Source: Pseudomonas panipatensis (GTDB lineage: Bacteria; Pseudomonadota; Gammaproteobacteria; Pseudomonadales; Pseudomonadaceae). From it: a stretch of DNA of 64,000 nucleotides. Where the stretch lies: NCBI RefSeq assembly GCF_900099785.1, contig NZ_FNDS01000004.1, positions 1 to 64,000 on the forward strand. The letters run 5' to 3'. Positions 28,247 through 39,450 of this stretch are shown one piece after another; position 1 is the stretch's first letter; each line of letters opens with the position of its first letter. Below the pieces are notes generated by a model, which made no database searches, was not told the DNA's origin, and saw only the letters and a program-made list of their open reading frames with translations. The translations under genes and the position numbers were made by a program.

Positions 28247-28640
28247 AAGCCCCTCCCGACGGGATCGACACCCCAGCCCGCCTGACCGTCAAAAGCCTTC
28301 ACAGCCTCTACGCAAACGCCACGCCAACCCAAGACACCTTCCACTCAGCACACAGCAGACCCTCAGGACAGCACCAGAGAGCACACCTCGCAATAAAAGG
28401 AAGAGAGCCAAACCCCAAGAACCCCCAGGGAGGCGAAAGCGAACTCAACTGACAGAGGACGCCGACATCAACACCCTCTTTGGCATCGACCAATCGCCAG
28501 GCATTCCGGTTATCAGCGCAGGCACGAATATCGACACGAGAGAGCCAGACCAACCCAGTAGACATCCACCCCACCCACCGCGCAAAACCAGGCGATCGCT
28601 GAATAACGGCGAGACTGCGCGAAGAAATAAAAGCAGAAAA
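28247..28640. other. Gap without a supported gene
   Basis: This stretch between the exported protein and the tRNA-Val terminator has open frames on both strands, but none has a ribosome-binding site or family features. It is CA- and Arg/Pro-codon-rich on the plus strand. I see no repeats or RNA structure. Confidence 0.5.
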
Positions 28641-28644
28641 ACAA

Positions 28645-28672
28645 AAAGGGCGATCCTTTCGGATCGCCCTTT
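28645..28672 (-). terminator. Terminator of tRNA-Val
   Basis: AAAGGGCGATCC and GGATCGCCCTTT form a 12-bp stem with a TTTC loop. On the minus strand it is followed by TTGTTTTTC. It lies 27 bases past the tRNA 3' end. Confidence 0.92.
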
Positions 28673-28698
28673 GAGTCCCGCACTAGACGGGTTCGATT

Positions 28699-28775
28699 TG
28701 GTAGGCACAATTGGACTCGAACCAACGACCCCCACCATGTCAAGGTGGTGCTCTAACCAACTGAGCTATGTGCCT
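28699..28775 (-). tRNA. tRNA-Val (GAC anticodon)
   Basis: The 77-nt cloverleaf runs from AGGCACA to TGTGCCT-ACCA. The anticodon arm CCACC-TTGACAT-GGTGG gives anticodon GAC, and the T loop is GTTCGAGTC. CCA is encoded. A terminator follows on the minus strand. Confidence 0.97.
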
Positions 28776-28960
28776 GTCGATGTGGGCGCATTCTACGCGA
28801 TGCTTTTCCACCGTCAAGCACTTTTTTCGCTAAACCACTGAAAAAATGAATTTTTTTATGTTCGCTCTCGCGTAAAAAATTTTGCACAGCCACTAGCCGA
28901 CCGAATTCGACTCGGGTAGCATCAACGCATCCCGTAAAAAATAAAAAACACAGGTGCAAT

Positions 28961-30244
28961 ATGCCGCACACTCCCTACCCCACTTCCTATTACGCAGCGT
29001 CGGCCAATCCGGTCCCTCCGCGCCCCGAACTCAAGGGCGAGACCGAAACCGACGTCTGCATCATCGGCGCTGGCTATACCGGCCTGTCCACTGCACTGTT
29101 CCTGCTGGAAAACGGTTTCAAGGTCACGGTGCTGGAAGCGGCCAAGGTCGGCTTCGGCGCGTCCGGCCGCAATGGCGGCCAGATCGTCAACAGCTATAGC
29201 CGCGACATCGATGTCATCGAGCGCACCGTTGGCCCGAAGCAGGCGCAACTGCTCGGCCACATGGCCTTCGAAGGCGGCCGCATCATTCGCGAACGCATCG
29301 CCAAGTACAACATCCAGTGCGACCTGAAGGACGGTGGCGTGTTCGCCGCCCTCAGCGCCAAGCAGATGGGCCACCTGGAAGCGCAGAAAAAGCTCTGGGA
29401 GCGCTTCGGCCACACCCAGCTGGAGCTGATGGACGCCAAGCGCATCCGTGAAGTGGTCGCCACCGACAGCTATATCGGCGGCATGCTCGACATGAGCGGT
29501 GGCCACGTCCATCCGCTGAACCTTGCCCTGGGCGAAGCCGCGGCGGTCGAGTCCCTCGGCGGCGTGATCCACGAGCAGAGCCCGGCCACCCGCATCGACC
29601 GCGGCGCCAACCCGGTGGTGCACACCCCGCAAGGCCGAGTGAAGGCCAAGTTCGTGGTGGTCGCCGGCAACGCCTACCTGGGCAACCTGATGCCGGAGCT
29701 GGCCGCCAAGTCGATGCCCTGCGGCACCCAGGTGATCACCACCGAGCCGCTGGGCGAGGAACTGGCGCACAGCCTGCTGCCGCAGGACTACTGCGTCGAG
29801 GACTGCAATTACCTGCTGGACTACTACCGCCTCTCCGGCGACAAGCGCCTGATCTTCGGTGGTGGCGTGATCTACGGTGCGCGCGACCCGGCGGACATCG
29901 AAGCCATCATCCGGCCGAAGATGCTCAAGGCCTTCCCGCAGCTGAAGAACGTCAAGATCGACTTCGCCTGGACCGGCAACTTCCTGCTGACCCTGTCGCG
30001 CCTGCCGCAGGTCGGCCGGATCGGCGACAACATCTACTACTCGCAGGGTTGCAGCGGCCACGGGGTGACCTACACCCACCTGGCGGGCAAAGTCCTCGCC
30101 GAAGCCCTGCGCGGCCAGGCCGAGCGCTTCGACGCCTTCGCCGACCTGCCGCACTACCCCTTCCCGGGTGGCCGGCTGTTCCGCGTGCCCTTCACGGCCA
30201 TGGGCGCCTGGTACTACAACCTGCGCGACAAGCTGGGCGTGTAA
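28961..30244 (+). CDS. FAD-dependent gamma-glutamylpolyamine oxidase (PauB/PuuB-type)
   Basis: The 427-residue protein is a DAO-family flavoenzyme. The FAD dinucleotide motif IIGAGYTGLSTA is near residue 35, followed by FGASGRNGGQIVNSY, typical of gamma-glutamylputrescine oxidases, and a C-terminal GCSGHGVTYTHLAGK. In Pseudomonas several PauB paralogues oxidise gamma-glutamylated putrescine, cadaverine or spermidine. No other polyamine catabolic gene lies beside it, so its substrate is open. The ATG at 28,961 follows AGGTG. A terminator follows within 40 bases. Confidence 0.9.
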   Translation: MPHTPYPTSYYAASANPVPPRPELKGETETDVCIIGAGYTGLSTALFLLENGFKVTVLEAAKVGFGASGRNGGQIVNSYSRDIDVIERTVGPKQAQLLGHMAFEGGRIIRERIAKYNIQCDLKDGGVFAALSAKQMGHLEAQKKLWERFGHTQLELMDAKRIREVVATDSYIGGMLDMSGGHVHPLNLALGEAAAVESLGGVIHEQSPATRIDRGANPVVHTPQGRVKAKFVVVAGNAYLGNLMPELAAKSMPCGTQVITTEPLGEELAHSLLPQDYCVEDCNYLLDYYRLSGDKRLIFGGGVIYGARDPADIEAIIRPKMLKAFPQLKNVKIDFAWTGNFLLTLSRLPQVGRIGDNIYYSQGCSGHGVTYTHLAGKVLAEALRGQAERFDAFADLPHYPFPGGRLFRVPFTAMGAWYYNLRDKLGV

Positions 30245-30262
30245 GCACGGCCAGCCATGCAC

Positions 30263-30284
30263 AACGGCGCCCCAGGGCGCCGTT
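30263..30284. terminator. Terminator between pauB-like and the convergent gene
   Basis: AACGGCGCCC and GGGCGCCGTT form a tight stem, followed by TTTTC on the plus strand. It lies in the 44 bases between the oxidase stop and the convergent gene, so both may use it. Confidence 0.85.
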
Positions 30285-30288
30285 TTCA

Positions 30289-30804
30289 TTACCGCGGAAT
30301 AAAGCGCAGGCTGCGCCAATCCAGCGCCAGGTGGCCGAGGTAGACAGCGGCCCGATCAGTCGGCAGCAGCAGGTATTCGAAAACCGCGGGGGCCAGCCCC
30401 AGGCAGCCGCGATCGACACGCAGCAGGCAACCCCAGGCATAGGAAACGCTATCCCAAGCCTGCGCGGGCAGACTGGCGATCCCCGCCTGCGCCTGCCACC
30501 AGGCCAACGCACCGGGAATATCCTCGACCTGCGCCAGTTGGCGAACGAGCACCGCCTCGCCGCACCACGCCAGCAACTGTTGCGCCTCGAAGGCCGGCTG
30601 CCGATCGGGCGACAGCGGCGTTACCTGCACGCCGTGACTGCGCGCGAGCAGTTCCACGGCCAAGGGCCGCCAAATGCGTTGCTCGACCGCCCAGAGCAGG
30701 TCGCCATCGACTTCCAGGGACGGCCGGCCGGCCACCTGCAGGCGAAAGCCGCTACAGACCAGGCAGGTATCCGTCAGGGGAATTCGCAGTTGGCTATCGC
30801 TCAC
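30289..30804 (-). CDS. Conserved hypothetical protein
   Basis: I do not recognise this 171-residue protein. It is soluble, rich in Leu, Ala and Trp, without signal peptide or membrane segments, and has scattered Cys (CLVCSGF near residue 14, WCGEA near 90). CLVC might bind a metal, but no second pair is evident. It lies downstream of moaA on the same strand with a gap of about 94 bases, so it may share its transcript. Confidence 0.7.
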   Translation of the reverse strand: MSDSQLRIPLTDTCLVCSGFRLQVAGRPSLEVDGDLLWAVEQRIWRPLAVELLARSHGVQVTPLSPDRQPAFEAQQLLAWCGEAVLVRQLAQVEDIPGALAWWQAQAGIASLPAQAWDSVSYAWGCLLRVDRGCLGLAPAVFEYLLLPTDRAAVYLGHLALDWRSLRFIPR

Positions 30805-30898
30805 TTGAGCCTCTCGACGCGGGATACGGGTCCAGCCTCCCGGCGACCCGCGGCGCGATTCTAGGCAAGCAGGCGGCTGCCACTCAAGGCAGGCAGCG

Positions 30899-31894
30899 TC
30901 AGCCGCCGGTCATGCTCATGAAGCGCAGCACCTGTACCTGCTCGCTGGCGTCGAAATGATGGCGCTGCGGCTTGAGTTGCAGCGCCTCGACCAGCGCCGC
31001 GCGCAGACGCGCGCTGTCGCCCGGATGGCGGCGCAACAGGGCCCGCAGGTCGAGCGCCCCCTCGTGGCCGAGGCAGAGCACCAGCTTGCCTTCGGCGGTG
31101 ACCCGCACACGATTGCAGTCGCCGCAGAAGTTGTGGCTGTGCGGGGATATGAAACCGATGCGGCTGGCAAAGCCGTCCACCCGGTAATAGCGTGAAGGGC
31201 CGCCGCTGCGCTCCAGGCTCGGCGTCAGTGGCCAGCGCCCGGCCAATTGCGCGCGCACCTCGTCGCTGCTGCACAGGGTCTGCGCACGGCTGTGGCTCGT
31301 CACGCTCCCCAGCGGCATTTCCTCGATGAAGCTGATGTCCAGCCCGCGCGCCAGGGCGAAGGCCGCCAGTTCGCAGACCTCGTCGTCGTTGCGCCCCTTC
31401 TGCACCACGCAATTCAGCTTGATGCGCTCGAAGCCCGCCGCCCGCGCCGCGTCGATACCTGCCAGCACCTGGGGTAAGCGGTCGCTGCGGGTAAAGGCGG
31501 CGAAGCGCTCGCGACGCAGCGAATCCAGACTGATGTTCAGCCGGCGCACGCCGGCGGCACGCAGTTCGGCGGCACGCTCAGTGAGTTGCGAGCCATTGGT
31601 GGTGATCGCCAGGTCGTCCAACTCCGCGCGCGCGCCGAGCCGCGCCAGCAAGGAGGTCAGGCCTTTGCGCACCAGGGGCTCGCCGCCGGTGATTCTGATA
31701 CGCCGCACCCCAAGGCCGATGAAGGCATCGGCCAGCGCGTAGAGCTCCTCCAGGCTCAGCACTTGGTCGCGCGGCAGGAACTGCATGTCTTCGCTCATGC
31801 AATAGGTGCAGCGGAAGTCGCAACGGTCGGTGACCGACAGGCGCAGGTAGGTGATGCGGCGACCGAAAGGATCGATCAATTGGCTGTCTGACAT
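30899..31894 (-). CDS. moaA: GTP 3',8-cyclase MoaA, molybdenum cofactor biosynthesis
   Basis: The 331-residue protein is a radical SAM enzyme. The N-terminal CxxxCxxC (C25, C29, C32 in RCDFRCTYC) holds the SAM-binding cluster and ITGGEPL binds SAM. The C-terminal FCGDCNRVRVT with a later LCLG holds the second cluster, and the protein ends in the required GG (SMTGG). It makes cyclic pyranopterin precursor from GTP with MoaC. It is divergent from the tetR gene. The length is normal for MoaA. Confidence 0.96.
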   Translation of the reverse strand: MSDSQLIDPFGRRITYLRLSVTDRCDFRCTYCMSEDMQFLPRDQVLSLEELYALADAFIGLGVRRIRITGGEPLVRKGLTSLLARLGARAELDDLAITTNGSQLTERAAELRAAGVRRLNISLDSLRRERFAAFTRSDRLPQVLAGIDAARAAGFERIKLNCVVQKGRNDDEVCELAAFALARGLDISFIEEMPLGSVTSHSRAQTLCSSDEVRAQLAGRWPLTPSLERSGGPSRYYRVDGFASRIGFISPHSHNFCGDCNRVRVTAEGKLVLCLGHEGALDLRALLRRHPGDSARLRAALVEALQLKPQRHHFDASEQVQVLRFMSMTGG

Positions 31895-32076
31895 GGTGGC
31901 GAGTGGGGATGAAACTCGGGGTGCCTAGGAATACCTCAGGCCCGGAAAAATGTATACAAAAACTGAACCTCTGGGTCAGCTTCGCCTCTCCAGGCCTTGG
32001 CTTGAGCGGGTTGCGGGCCCGGTGCTACCATCCCCGCCCGCTTCCGCGGCCGTCCGCGCACGAGAAGACCAGCACC

Positions 32077-32730
32077 ATGACCAGCATTCGCGAACGCAAT
32101 CGACGCCTGATTCTCCGCGCCGCCAGCGAAGAGTTCGCCGAAAAGGGCTTCGCCGCCACCAAGACCAGCGACATCGCGGCCCGCGCCGGATTGCCCAAGC
32201 CCAACGTCTACTACTACTTCCAGTCCAAGGAAAACCTCTACCGCAGCGTGCTGGAAAGCGTGGTCGAGCCCTTGCTGCAAGCCTCGGCGCCGTTCCGCGA
32301 AGACGACGAACCGGCCGAGGCGCTGAAAGCCTATATCCGCTCGAAAATCCGTATCTCCCAGGAACTGCCGCACGCCTCCAAGGTGTTCGCCAGCGAGCTG
32401 ATGCACGGCGCGCCGCACCTGCCGAAGGAATACCTCGACGAGCTGAACGCCCAGGCCCAGCGCAATATCGCCTGCCTGCAGAGCTGGATCGACCGCGGCC
32501 TGTTGGCCCCGGTGGACCCGCACCACCTGCTGTTCACCATTTGGGCGGCGACCCAGACCTACGCCGATTTCGACTGGCAGATCTCCATGGTCACCGGCAA
32601 GGGCAGCCTCAGCGACGCCGATTTCAACGACGCCGCCGAAACCATCATCCGCCTGGTGCTGCGCGGCACCGCCCCGGACGCCAAGGATATGCCCAAGGGC
32701 GAGGCGCGCCTGCGACCACTGCCGCTCTAA
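32077..32730 (+). CDS. TetR-family transcriptional regulator
   Basis: The ~217-residue protein has an N-terminal TetR helix-turn-helix (RRLILRAASEEFAEKGFAATKTSDIAARAGLPKPNVYYYFQSKENLY). Its C-terminal domain (DWQISMVTGKGSLSDADF) resembles the RutR/YcdC group, which binds pyrimidines or related ligands. Open reading continues upstream, but the ATG at 32,077 starts the family match. It is divergent from moaA. Its ligand is unknown; the glyoxylate genes nearby make purine or pyrimidine breakdown an attractive guess. Confidence 0.9.
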   Translation: MTSIRERNRRLILRAASEEFAEKGFAATKTSDIAARAGLPKPNVYYYFQSKENLYRSVLESVVEPLLQASAPFREDDEPAEALKAYIRSKIRISQELPHASKVFASELMHGAPHLPKEYLDELNAQAQRNIACLQSWIDRGLLAPVDPHHLLFTIWAATQTYADFDWQISMVTGKGSLSDADFNDAAETIIRLVLRGTAPDAKDMPKGEARLRPLPL

Positions 32731-32862
32731 AGCGTCCAGCTCCCCGCAATGCCGCCGGCGTCATCCGCCGCCTGGCCGCGCTCGAACGGCTGCTCGGGGG
32801 ATCCGGGGGCGGGCAAAGTTCGTCCAGGTCGAGCGTGGGGTTGGCGCGGCGTCCAGTGTCGA

Positions 32863-33294
32863 TCAACCGGCGTCGGCCTGCAGGCCGGCGGCCTGGACCC
32901 CGCGAATCGCGCATTGTTCGTCGACGTCCGAGACATCGCCGCTGATGCCGATGGCCCCTATCACCCGGTTGTCCCGGTCGCGGATCAGCACGCCACCCGC
33001 TGCCGGCACCACCTTACCCTCGGCCAGGGCGTTCAGCGCGGCAATGAACGACGGCCGCTGCTGGGCGTCGGCGGCCAGGGCGCGCGACGACTTACCCAGG
33101 GCCACCGCGCCCCACGCCTTGCCGATGGCCACCTGGGGGCGCAGCAGGCTGGCGCCGTCCTCGCGTTGCAGGGCGACCAGGTGGCCGCCGGCATCCAGCA
33201 CCGCCACCGTCAGCGGTGCCGCCGCCAGATCGCGGCCCGCGGCCAGGGCCTTGCGGGTGATGTCCAGGGCCGTATCGAGGCTGATTTCGTTCAT
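32863..33294 (-). CDS. GlcG/HbpS-family (DUF336) protein
   Basis: The 143-residue protein has the GlcG/HbpS pattern: DITRKALAAGRDL, TVAVLDAGGHLVALQREDGA, AIGKAWGAVALGKSSR, then GGVLIRDRDNRVIGAIGISGDVSDVDEQCA. These small cytoplasmic proteins are found beside glycolate and glyoxylate genes and bind heme or small ligands; a catalytic role is not established. Its place between the tetR gene and the gcl operon fits that association. Confidence 0.9.
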   Translation of the reverse strand: MNEISLDTALDITRKALAAGRDLAAAPLTVAVLDAGGHLVALQREDGASLLRPQVAIGKAWGAVALGKSSRALAADAQQRPSFIAALNALAEGKVVPAAGGVLIRDRDNRVIGAIGISGDVSDVDEQCAIRGVQAAGLQADAG

Positions 33295-33478
33295 GGGAGG
33301 GTTTCTCTCGAAGTGGAAAGGGTTTGCCCGCGGCAGCCGGAAACAGCGCAGCGGAATCCTGAAGGCCCTTATCTACTAGCGGATCGGATCGCCCGGCGCA
33401 ACGAATAAATACAAAAATCAATTCCTTTGTACACAAAAACAAATCCAGTGGAAGACAAGCCAAGTATCGACTGAAGCC

Positions 33479-34393
33479 TCAGGCATGGCGGGTCTCCCAG
33501 TAGCCCGGGGTGTTGTAGATCTCCTTCAGGTAGTCGATGAAAAAACGTACCTTGGCCGGCAGGTAACGCTGCTGCGGATACACCGCCTGGATGTCGTAGA
33601 CCGGCATCTCGAACGCATCGAGTACCGTCACCAGCTCGCCGGCCTTGAGTTCGGCCTGGATCTCCCAGGTCGAGCGCCAGCCGATGCCCAGGCCCTGCTT
33701 GACCCAGTCGTAGAGCAGTTCGCCGTCGTTGCAATCGAGGTTGCCGGAAACCCGCACCGCCACCTGCCTGCCATCGCGCATGAAGGTCCAGCCGCGCTGC
33801 TGGCCGCCCTGCAGGTTGAACGCCAGGCAGTTGTGCCGGGCCAGGTCCTCCAGGGTACGCGGCACGCCGTGACGCTCGAAGTAGTCGGGCGCACCGCAGA
33901 CCACCCGACGGTTGGGGAACAGCTTGACCGCCACGTAGTTGGGGTCGGTGACCTCGCCGATGCGGATGCCCATGTCGTAGCCCTGGCGCACCAGGTCGAC
34001 CAGGCTGTCGGTGAAGTTGAACGACAGCTTGAGATCGGGGAAGCGCGCCAGGAACGCCGGCGCATGGGGCGCGATGTGCCGCCGGCCGAACGCCGCCGGG
34101 GCCGAGACCACCAGGTGCCCGCGCACCGAGGTGCCGCCACGGGCGACGCTGGCGTCGGCTTCGTCGAAGTCTTTCAGCAGCCCGCGCGCGCGCTCCAGGT
34201 ACTGCTCGCCGAGGTCGGTCAGTTGCAGGCCGCGGGTCGAGCGGTGCATCAGCTTCACCCCGAGGTGTTGCTCCAGTGCGTCCAGGCGGCGGCCCATGAC
34301 CACCGGGGTGACGCCCTCGCTGAGCGCGGCCGAGGCGAAGCTGCCGTGATCGGCGACCAGAACGAAGCTACGGACGATGGTGTAACGGTCCAT
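33479..34393 (-). CDS. LysR-family regulator, likely of the gcl operon
   Basis: The 304-residue protein has an N-terminal winged HTH ([51 protein letters not shown]) and a substrate-binding domain with [11 protein letters not shown] and CFN-type pocket segments. It is divergent from gcl across 114 bases, the classic LysR layout, so it probably activates or represses the glyoxylate operon. No clear T-N11-A operator could be fixed in that gap. Confidence 0.9.
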   Translation of the reverse strand: MDRYTIVRSFVLVADHGSFASAALSEGVTPVVMGRRLDALEQHLGVKLMHRSTRGLQLTDLGEQYLERARGLLKDFDEADASVARGGTSVRGHLVVSAPAAFGRRHIAPHAPAFLARFPDLKLSFNFTDSLVDLVRQGYDMGIRIGEVTDPNYVAVKLFPNRRVVCGAPDYFERHGVPRTLEDLARHNCLAFNLQGGQQRGWTFMRDGRQVAVRVSGNLDCNDGELLYDWVKQGLGIGWRSTWEIQAELKAGELVTVLDAFEMPVYDIQAVYPQQRYLPAKVRFFIDYLKEIYNTPGYWETRHA

Positions 34394-34507
34394 TCGATAC
34401 TCCTGATATCGACAGAACTGAAGTATTCGTCAATTCCGCCCCTTTTGCCCAGCCGGCATCCTTGCCTCCAACGCGAAAAACAACGACTCCAGCGAGAGGA
34501 AAAGGTC

Positions 34508-36283
<1,776 letters not shown>

Positions 36284-36355
36284 CTGCGCACGCCGGGCCC
36301 TGCGTCGCCGGGCCCGGCGAATCGATGCAAAGACCCCGCCTTAGGAGGCCCCGAT

Positions 36356-37138
36356 ATGCCCCGTTTCTGCGCCAACCTGTCCATGCTGTTCACCGAGGTG
36401 GACTTCCTCGACCGCTTCGAGGCCGCCGCCAAGGCCGGCTTCGGTGGGGTCGAGTACCTCTTCCCGTATGACGTCGAGGCCGCGGCGCTCAAGGCCCGCC
36501 TGGACGCCAACGGGCTCCAACAGGTGCTGTTCAACCTGCCCGCCGGCGACTGGTCGAACGGCGAGCGCGGCATCGCCTGCCACCCGGACCGGGTCGAGGA
36601 GTTCCGCGCCGGCGTCGACCAGGCCATCGCCTATGCCAAGGTCCTCGGCAACACCCAGGTCAACTGCCTGGCCGGCATCCGCCCGCAGGGCCACGACGAC
36701 GCCAGCGTCGAGAACACCCTGCTGAACAACCTGGAATACGCCGCCGAGAAGCTCGGCGCCGCGGGCATCCGGCTGGTCATGGAGATGATCAACACCCTCG
36801 ACATCCCCGGCTTCTACCTGAGCAACACGCGGCAGGCGCTGGCGCTTCGCGAGAAAGTCGGCAGTCCCAACCTGTTCCTGCAGTACGACATCTACCACAT
36901 GCAAATCATGGAAGGTGACCTGGCGCGGACCCTGGAAAAGAACCTGGCGGCGATCAACCACATCCAGTTGGCCGACAACCCCGGCCGCCACGAACCGGGC
37001 AGCGGCGAGATCAACTACCGCTTCCTGTTCAGCCACCTCGACCGCATCGGCTACCAGGGCTGGATCGGCTGCGAATACAAGCCCGCCACCAGCACCGAGG
37101 CTGGGCTGGGCTGGCTGAAGAGCCACAACGCCGTGTGA
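36356..37138 (+). CDS. hyi: Hydroxypyruvate isomerase
   Basis: The 260-residue TIM-barrel protein matches Hyi: MPRFCANLSMLFTEVDFLDRF, then GGVEYLFPYD, then LVMEMINTLDIPGFYL with a metal-binding Glu, and GEINYRFLFSHLD near the end. It interconverts hydroxypyruvate and tartronate semialdehyde. AGGAGG lies upstream of the ATG. It is second in the glyoxylate operon. Confidence 0.96.
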   Translation: MPRFCANLSMLFTEVDFLDRFEAAAKAGFGGVEYLFPYDVEAAALKARLDANGLQQVLFNLPAGDWSNGERGIACHPDRVEEFRAGVDQAIAYAKVLGNTQVNCLAGIRPQGHDDASVENTLLNNLEYAAEKLGAAGIRLVMEMINTLDIPGFYLSNTRQALALREKVGSPNLFLQYDIYHMQIMEGDLARTLEKNLAAINHIQLADNPGRHEPGSGEINYRFLFSHLDRIGYQGWIGCEYKPATSTEAGLGWLKSHNAV

Positions 37139-37220
37139 GCCGAAGCCATCCCCCCACATGAATGAACGCTCGCCGCCCCCTCAAGCGGCCAATGGACAAA
37201 CCGAACCAGGAGACACTCGC

Positions 37221-38111
37221 ATGGCCAAGATCGGATTCATCGGCACCGGCATCATGGGCCTGCCCATGGCGCAGAACCTGCAAAAAGCCGGGCACCAACT
37301 GTTCCTCTCGAGCCACCACGACCAGGCCCCGGCCGCGCTGCTGGAAGGCGGCGCCATCGCCCTGGCCAACCCAAAGGAAGTCGCCCAGGAGGCCGAGTTC
37401 ATCATCGTCATGGTGCCGGACACCCCGCAGGTCGAGGACGTGCTGTTCCGCCAGGACGGCATCGCCGCTGGCGTCGGCCCGAACAAGGTGGTGATCGACA
37501 TGAGTTCGATCTCGCCCAGCGCGACCAAGGCCTTCGCCGAGAAGATCAAGGCCTGCGGCGCGCAGTACCTGGACGCCCCGGTCTCCGGTGGTGAAGTCGG
37601 CGCCAAGGCGGCGACCCTGAGCATCATGGTCGGCGGCTGCCCGAACACCTTCGAGCGCGCCCTGCCGCTGTTCCAGGCGTTGGGCAAGAACATCACCCGC
37701 GTCGGCGGCAACGGCGACGGCCAGACCGCCAAGGTGGCCAACCAGATCATCGTCGCGCTGAACATCCAGGCGGTGGCCGAGGCCCTGCTGTTCGCCGCGC
37801 GCAACGGCGCCGACCCGGCCAAGGTGCGCGAGGCGCTGATGGGCGGCTTCGCCTCCTCGCGCATCCTCGAAGTGCACGGCGAGCGCATGGTCAAAGGCAG
37901 CTTCGATCCGGGCTTCCGCATCGCCCTGCACCAGAAGGACCTCAGCCTGGCCCTGGCCGGCGCCCGCGAATTGGGCCTGAACCTGCCCAACACCGCCAAC
38001 GCCCAGCAAGTGTTCAGCACCTGCGCGGCCCTGGGTGGCAGCGACTGGGACCACTCCGCGCTGATCAAGGGCCTGGAGCACATGGCCAACTTCTCCATCC
38101 GCAAGGAGTGA
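37221..38111 (+). CDS. glxR: Tartronate semialdehyde reductase
   Basis: The 296-residue protein is a beta-hydroxyacid dehydrogenase. An N-terminal Rossmann motif GFIGTGIMGLPMAQNL binds NAD(P)H, DAPVSGGEVGAKAATL is the substrate loop, and GQTAKVANQI carries the catalytic Lys. It reduces tartronate semialdehyde to D-glycerate. The open frame begins at 37,158, but the family start is the ATG at 37,221 with CAGGAG upstream. Confidence 0.96.
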   Translation: MAKIGFIGTGIMGLPMAQNLQKAGHQLFLSSHHDQAPAALLEGGAIALANPKEVAQEAEFIIVMVPDTPQVEDVLFRQDGIAAGVGPNKVVIDMSSISPSATKAFAEKIKACGAQYLDAPVSGGEVGAKAATLSIMVGGCPNTFERALPLFQALGKNITRVGGNGDGQTAKVANQIIVALNIQAVAEALLFAARNGADPAKVREALMGGFASSRILEVHGERMVKGSFDPGFRIALHQKDLSLALAGARELGLNLPNTANAQQVFSTCAALGGSDWDHSALIKGLEHMANFSIRKE

Positions 38112-38175
38112 CGCCGCCCGCCCCCGGGCAATGGCGGTAGCGTTCTTCCAACCACGAGACTCACGGGAGCCTGTC

Positions 38176-39450
38176 ATGGACCTCGACCCACGCGCCTTGC
38201 TGCGCGACCTGTTCGACACCGCCATCGCCGCCGCGCATCCGGCCCAGGTGCTGGCCCGGCACCTGCCGCGCGTGCATGGCGGACGCACCATCGTCATCGG
38301 CGCCGGCAAGGCCGCCGGAGCCATGGCCGAGGTGGTCGAAGCGCACTGGAACGGCGAGGTCGACGGCCTGGTGGTCGCGCCCTACGGCTACGGCGCCAAC
38401 TGCCGGCGCATCGAAGTGGTGGAAGCCGCGCACCCGCTGCCGGACGACGCCGGCGAGCGCGTCGCCCGCCGCGTGCTGGCGCTGGTCAGCGACCTCAGCG
38501 AGGACGACCGGGTGATCTTCCTGCTGTCCGGCGGCGGCTCGGCCCTGCTCGCGCTGCCCGCCGAGGGAATCTCGCTGGACGACAAGCGCGTGCTGAACAA
38601 GGCGCTGCTCAAGTCCGGCGCCGCCATCGACGAGATGAACTGCGTGCGCAAGCACCTCTCGGCGATCAAGGGTGGCCGCCTGGCCCGCGCCTGTTGGCCG
38701 GCCAGCGTCTACACCTACGCGATCTCCGACGTGCCCGGCGACCAGGCCACGGTGATCGCCTCCGGCCCCACGGTGGGCGACCCGAGCACTTCCGCCGAGG
38801 CCCTGGCGATCCTCAAGCGCTACGCCATCGAAACCCCGGCGCACATCCGCGCCTGGCTGGAAGACCCGCGCTCGGAGACCGTGAAGCCCGGCGACGACTG
38901 CCTGTCGCGCAGCTACTTCACCCTCATCGCCACACCGCAGCAGGCGCTCGACGCGGCCGCCGCCAAGGCCCGCGCCGCCGGCCTGAACGTACTGATCCTC
39001 GGCGACCTGGAGGGCGAGTCGCGCGAGGTGGCCAAGGTCCACGCCGGCATCGCCCGCCAGGTGCGCAAACACGGCCAGCCGCTGGCCGCGCCCTGCCTGC
39101 TGCTCTCTGGCGGCGAAACCACGGTGAGCGTGCGCGGCAAGGGCCGTGGCGGGCGCAACGGCGAATTCCTGCTCAGCCTCACCGCCGCGCTCAAGGGCGA
39201 ACCGGGCATCTGGGCACTGGCCGGCGACAGCGACGGCATCGACGGCATGGAGAACAACGCCGGCGCGCTGATGAGCCCGTGCAGCTACCGCCGCGCACTG
39301 GCCGCGGGGCTGAATCCGCTGCACGAGCTGGACGACAACAACGGCTACGGCTTCTTCGCCGAACTGGGCGATCTGCTGGTCACCGGCCCGACCCGCACCA
39401 ACGTCAACGACTTCCGCGCCATCCTGATTCTCCAGAGTGACGAGCAATGA
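38176..39450 (+). CDS. ttuD: Glycerate 2-kinase / hydroxypyruvate reductase, TtuD (MOFRL family)
   Basis: The ~424-residue protein has an N-terminal DUF4147 domain (RTIVIGAGKAAGAMAEVVE, then FLLSGGGSALLALPAEG) and a C-terminal MOFRL domain (LLSGGETTVSVRGKGRGGRNGEFLLSL). The family phosphorylates glycerate to 2-phosphoglycerate; older annotation calls it hydroxypyruvate reductase. Its product would feed enolase and then the pyruvate kinase that follows. It overlaps pykF by 4 bases (ATGA). Confidence 0.93.
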   Translation: MDLDPRALLRDLFDTAIAAAHPAQVLARHLPRVHGGRTIVIGAGKAAGAMAEVVEAHWNGEVDGLVVAPYGYGANCRRIEVVEAAHPLPDDAGERVARRVLALVSDLSEDDRVIFLLSGGGSALLALPAEGISLDDKRVLNKALLKSGAAIDEMNCVRKHLSAIKGGRLARACWPASVYTYAISDVPGDQATVIASGPTVGDPSTSAEALAILKRYAIETPAHIRAWLEDPRSETVKPGDDCLSRSYFTLIATPQQALDAAAAKARAAGLNVLILGDLEGESREVAKVHAGIARQVRKHGQPLAAPCLLLSGGETTVSVRGKGRGGRNGEFLLSLTAALKGEPGIWALAGDSDGIDGMENNAGALMSPCSYRRALAAGLNPLHELDDNNGYGFFAELGDLLVTGPTRTNVNDFRAILILQSDEQ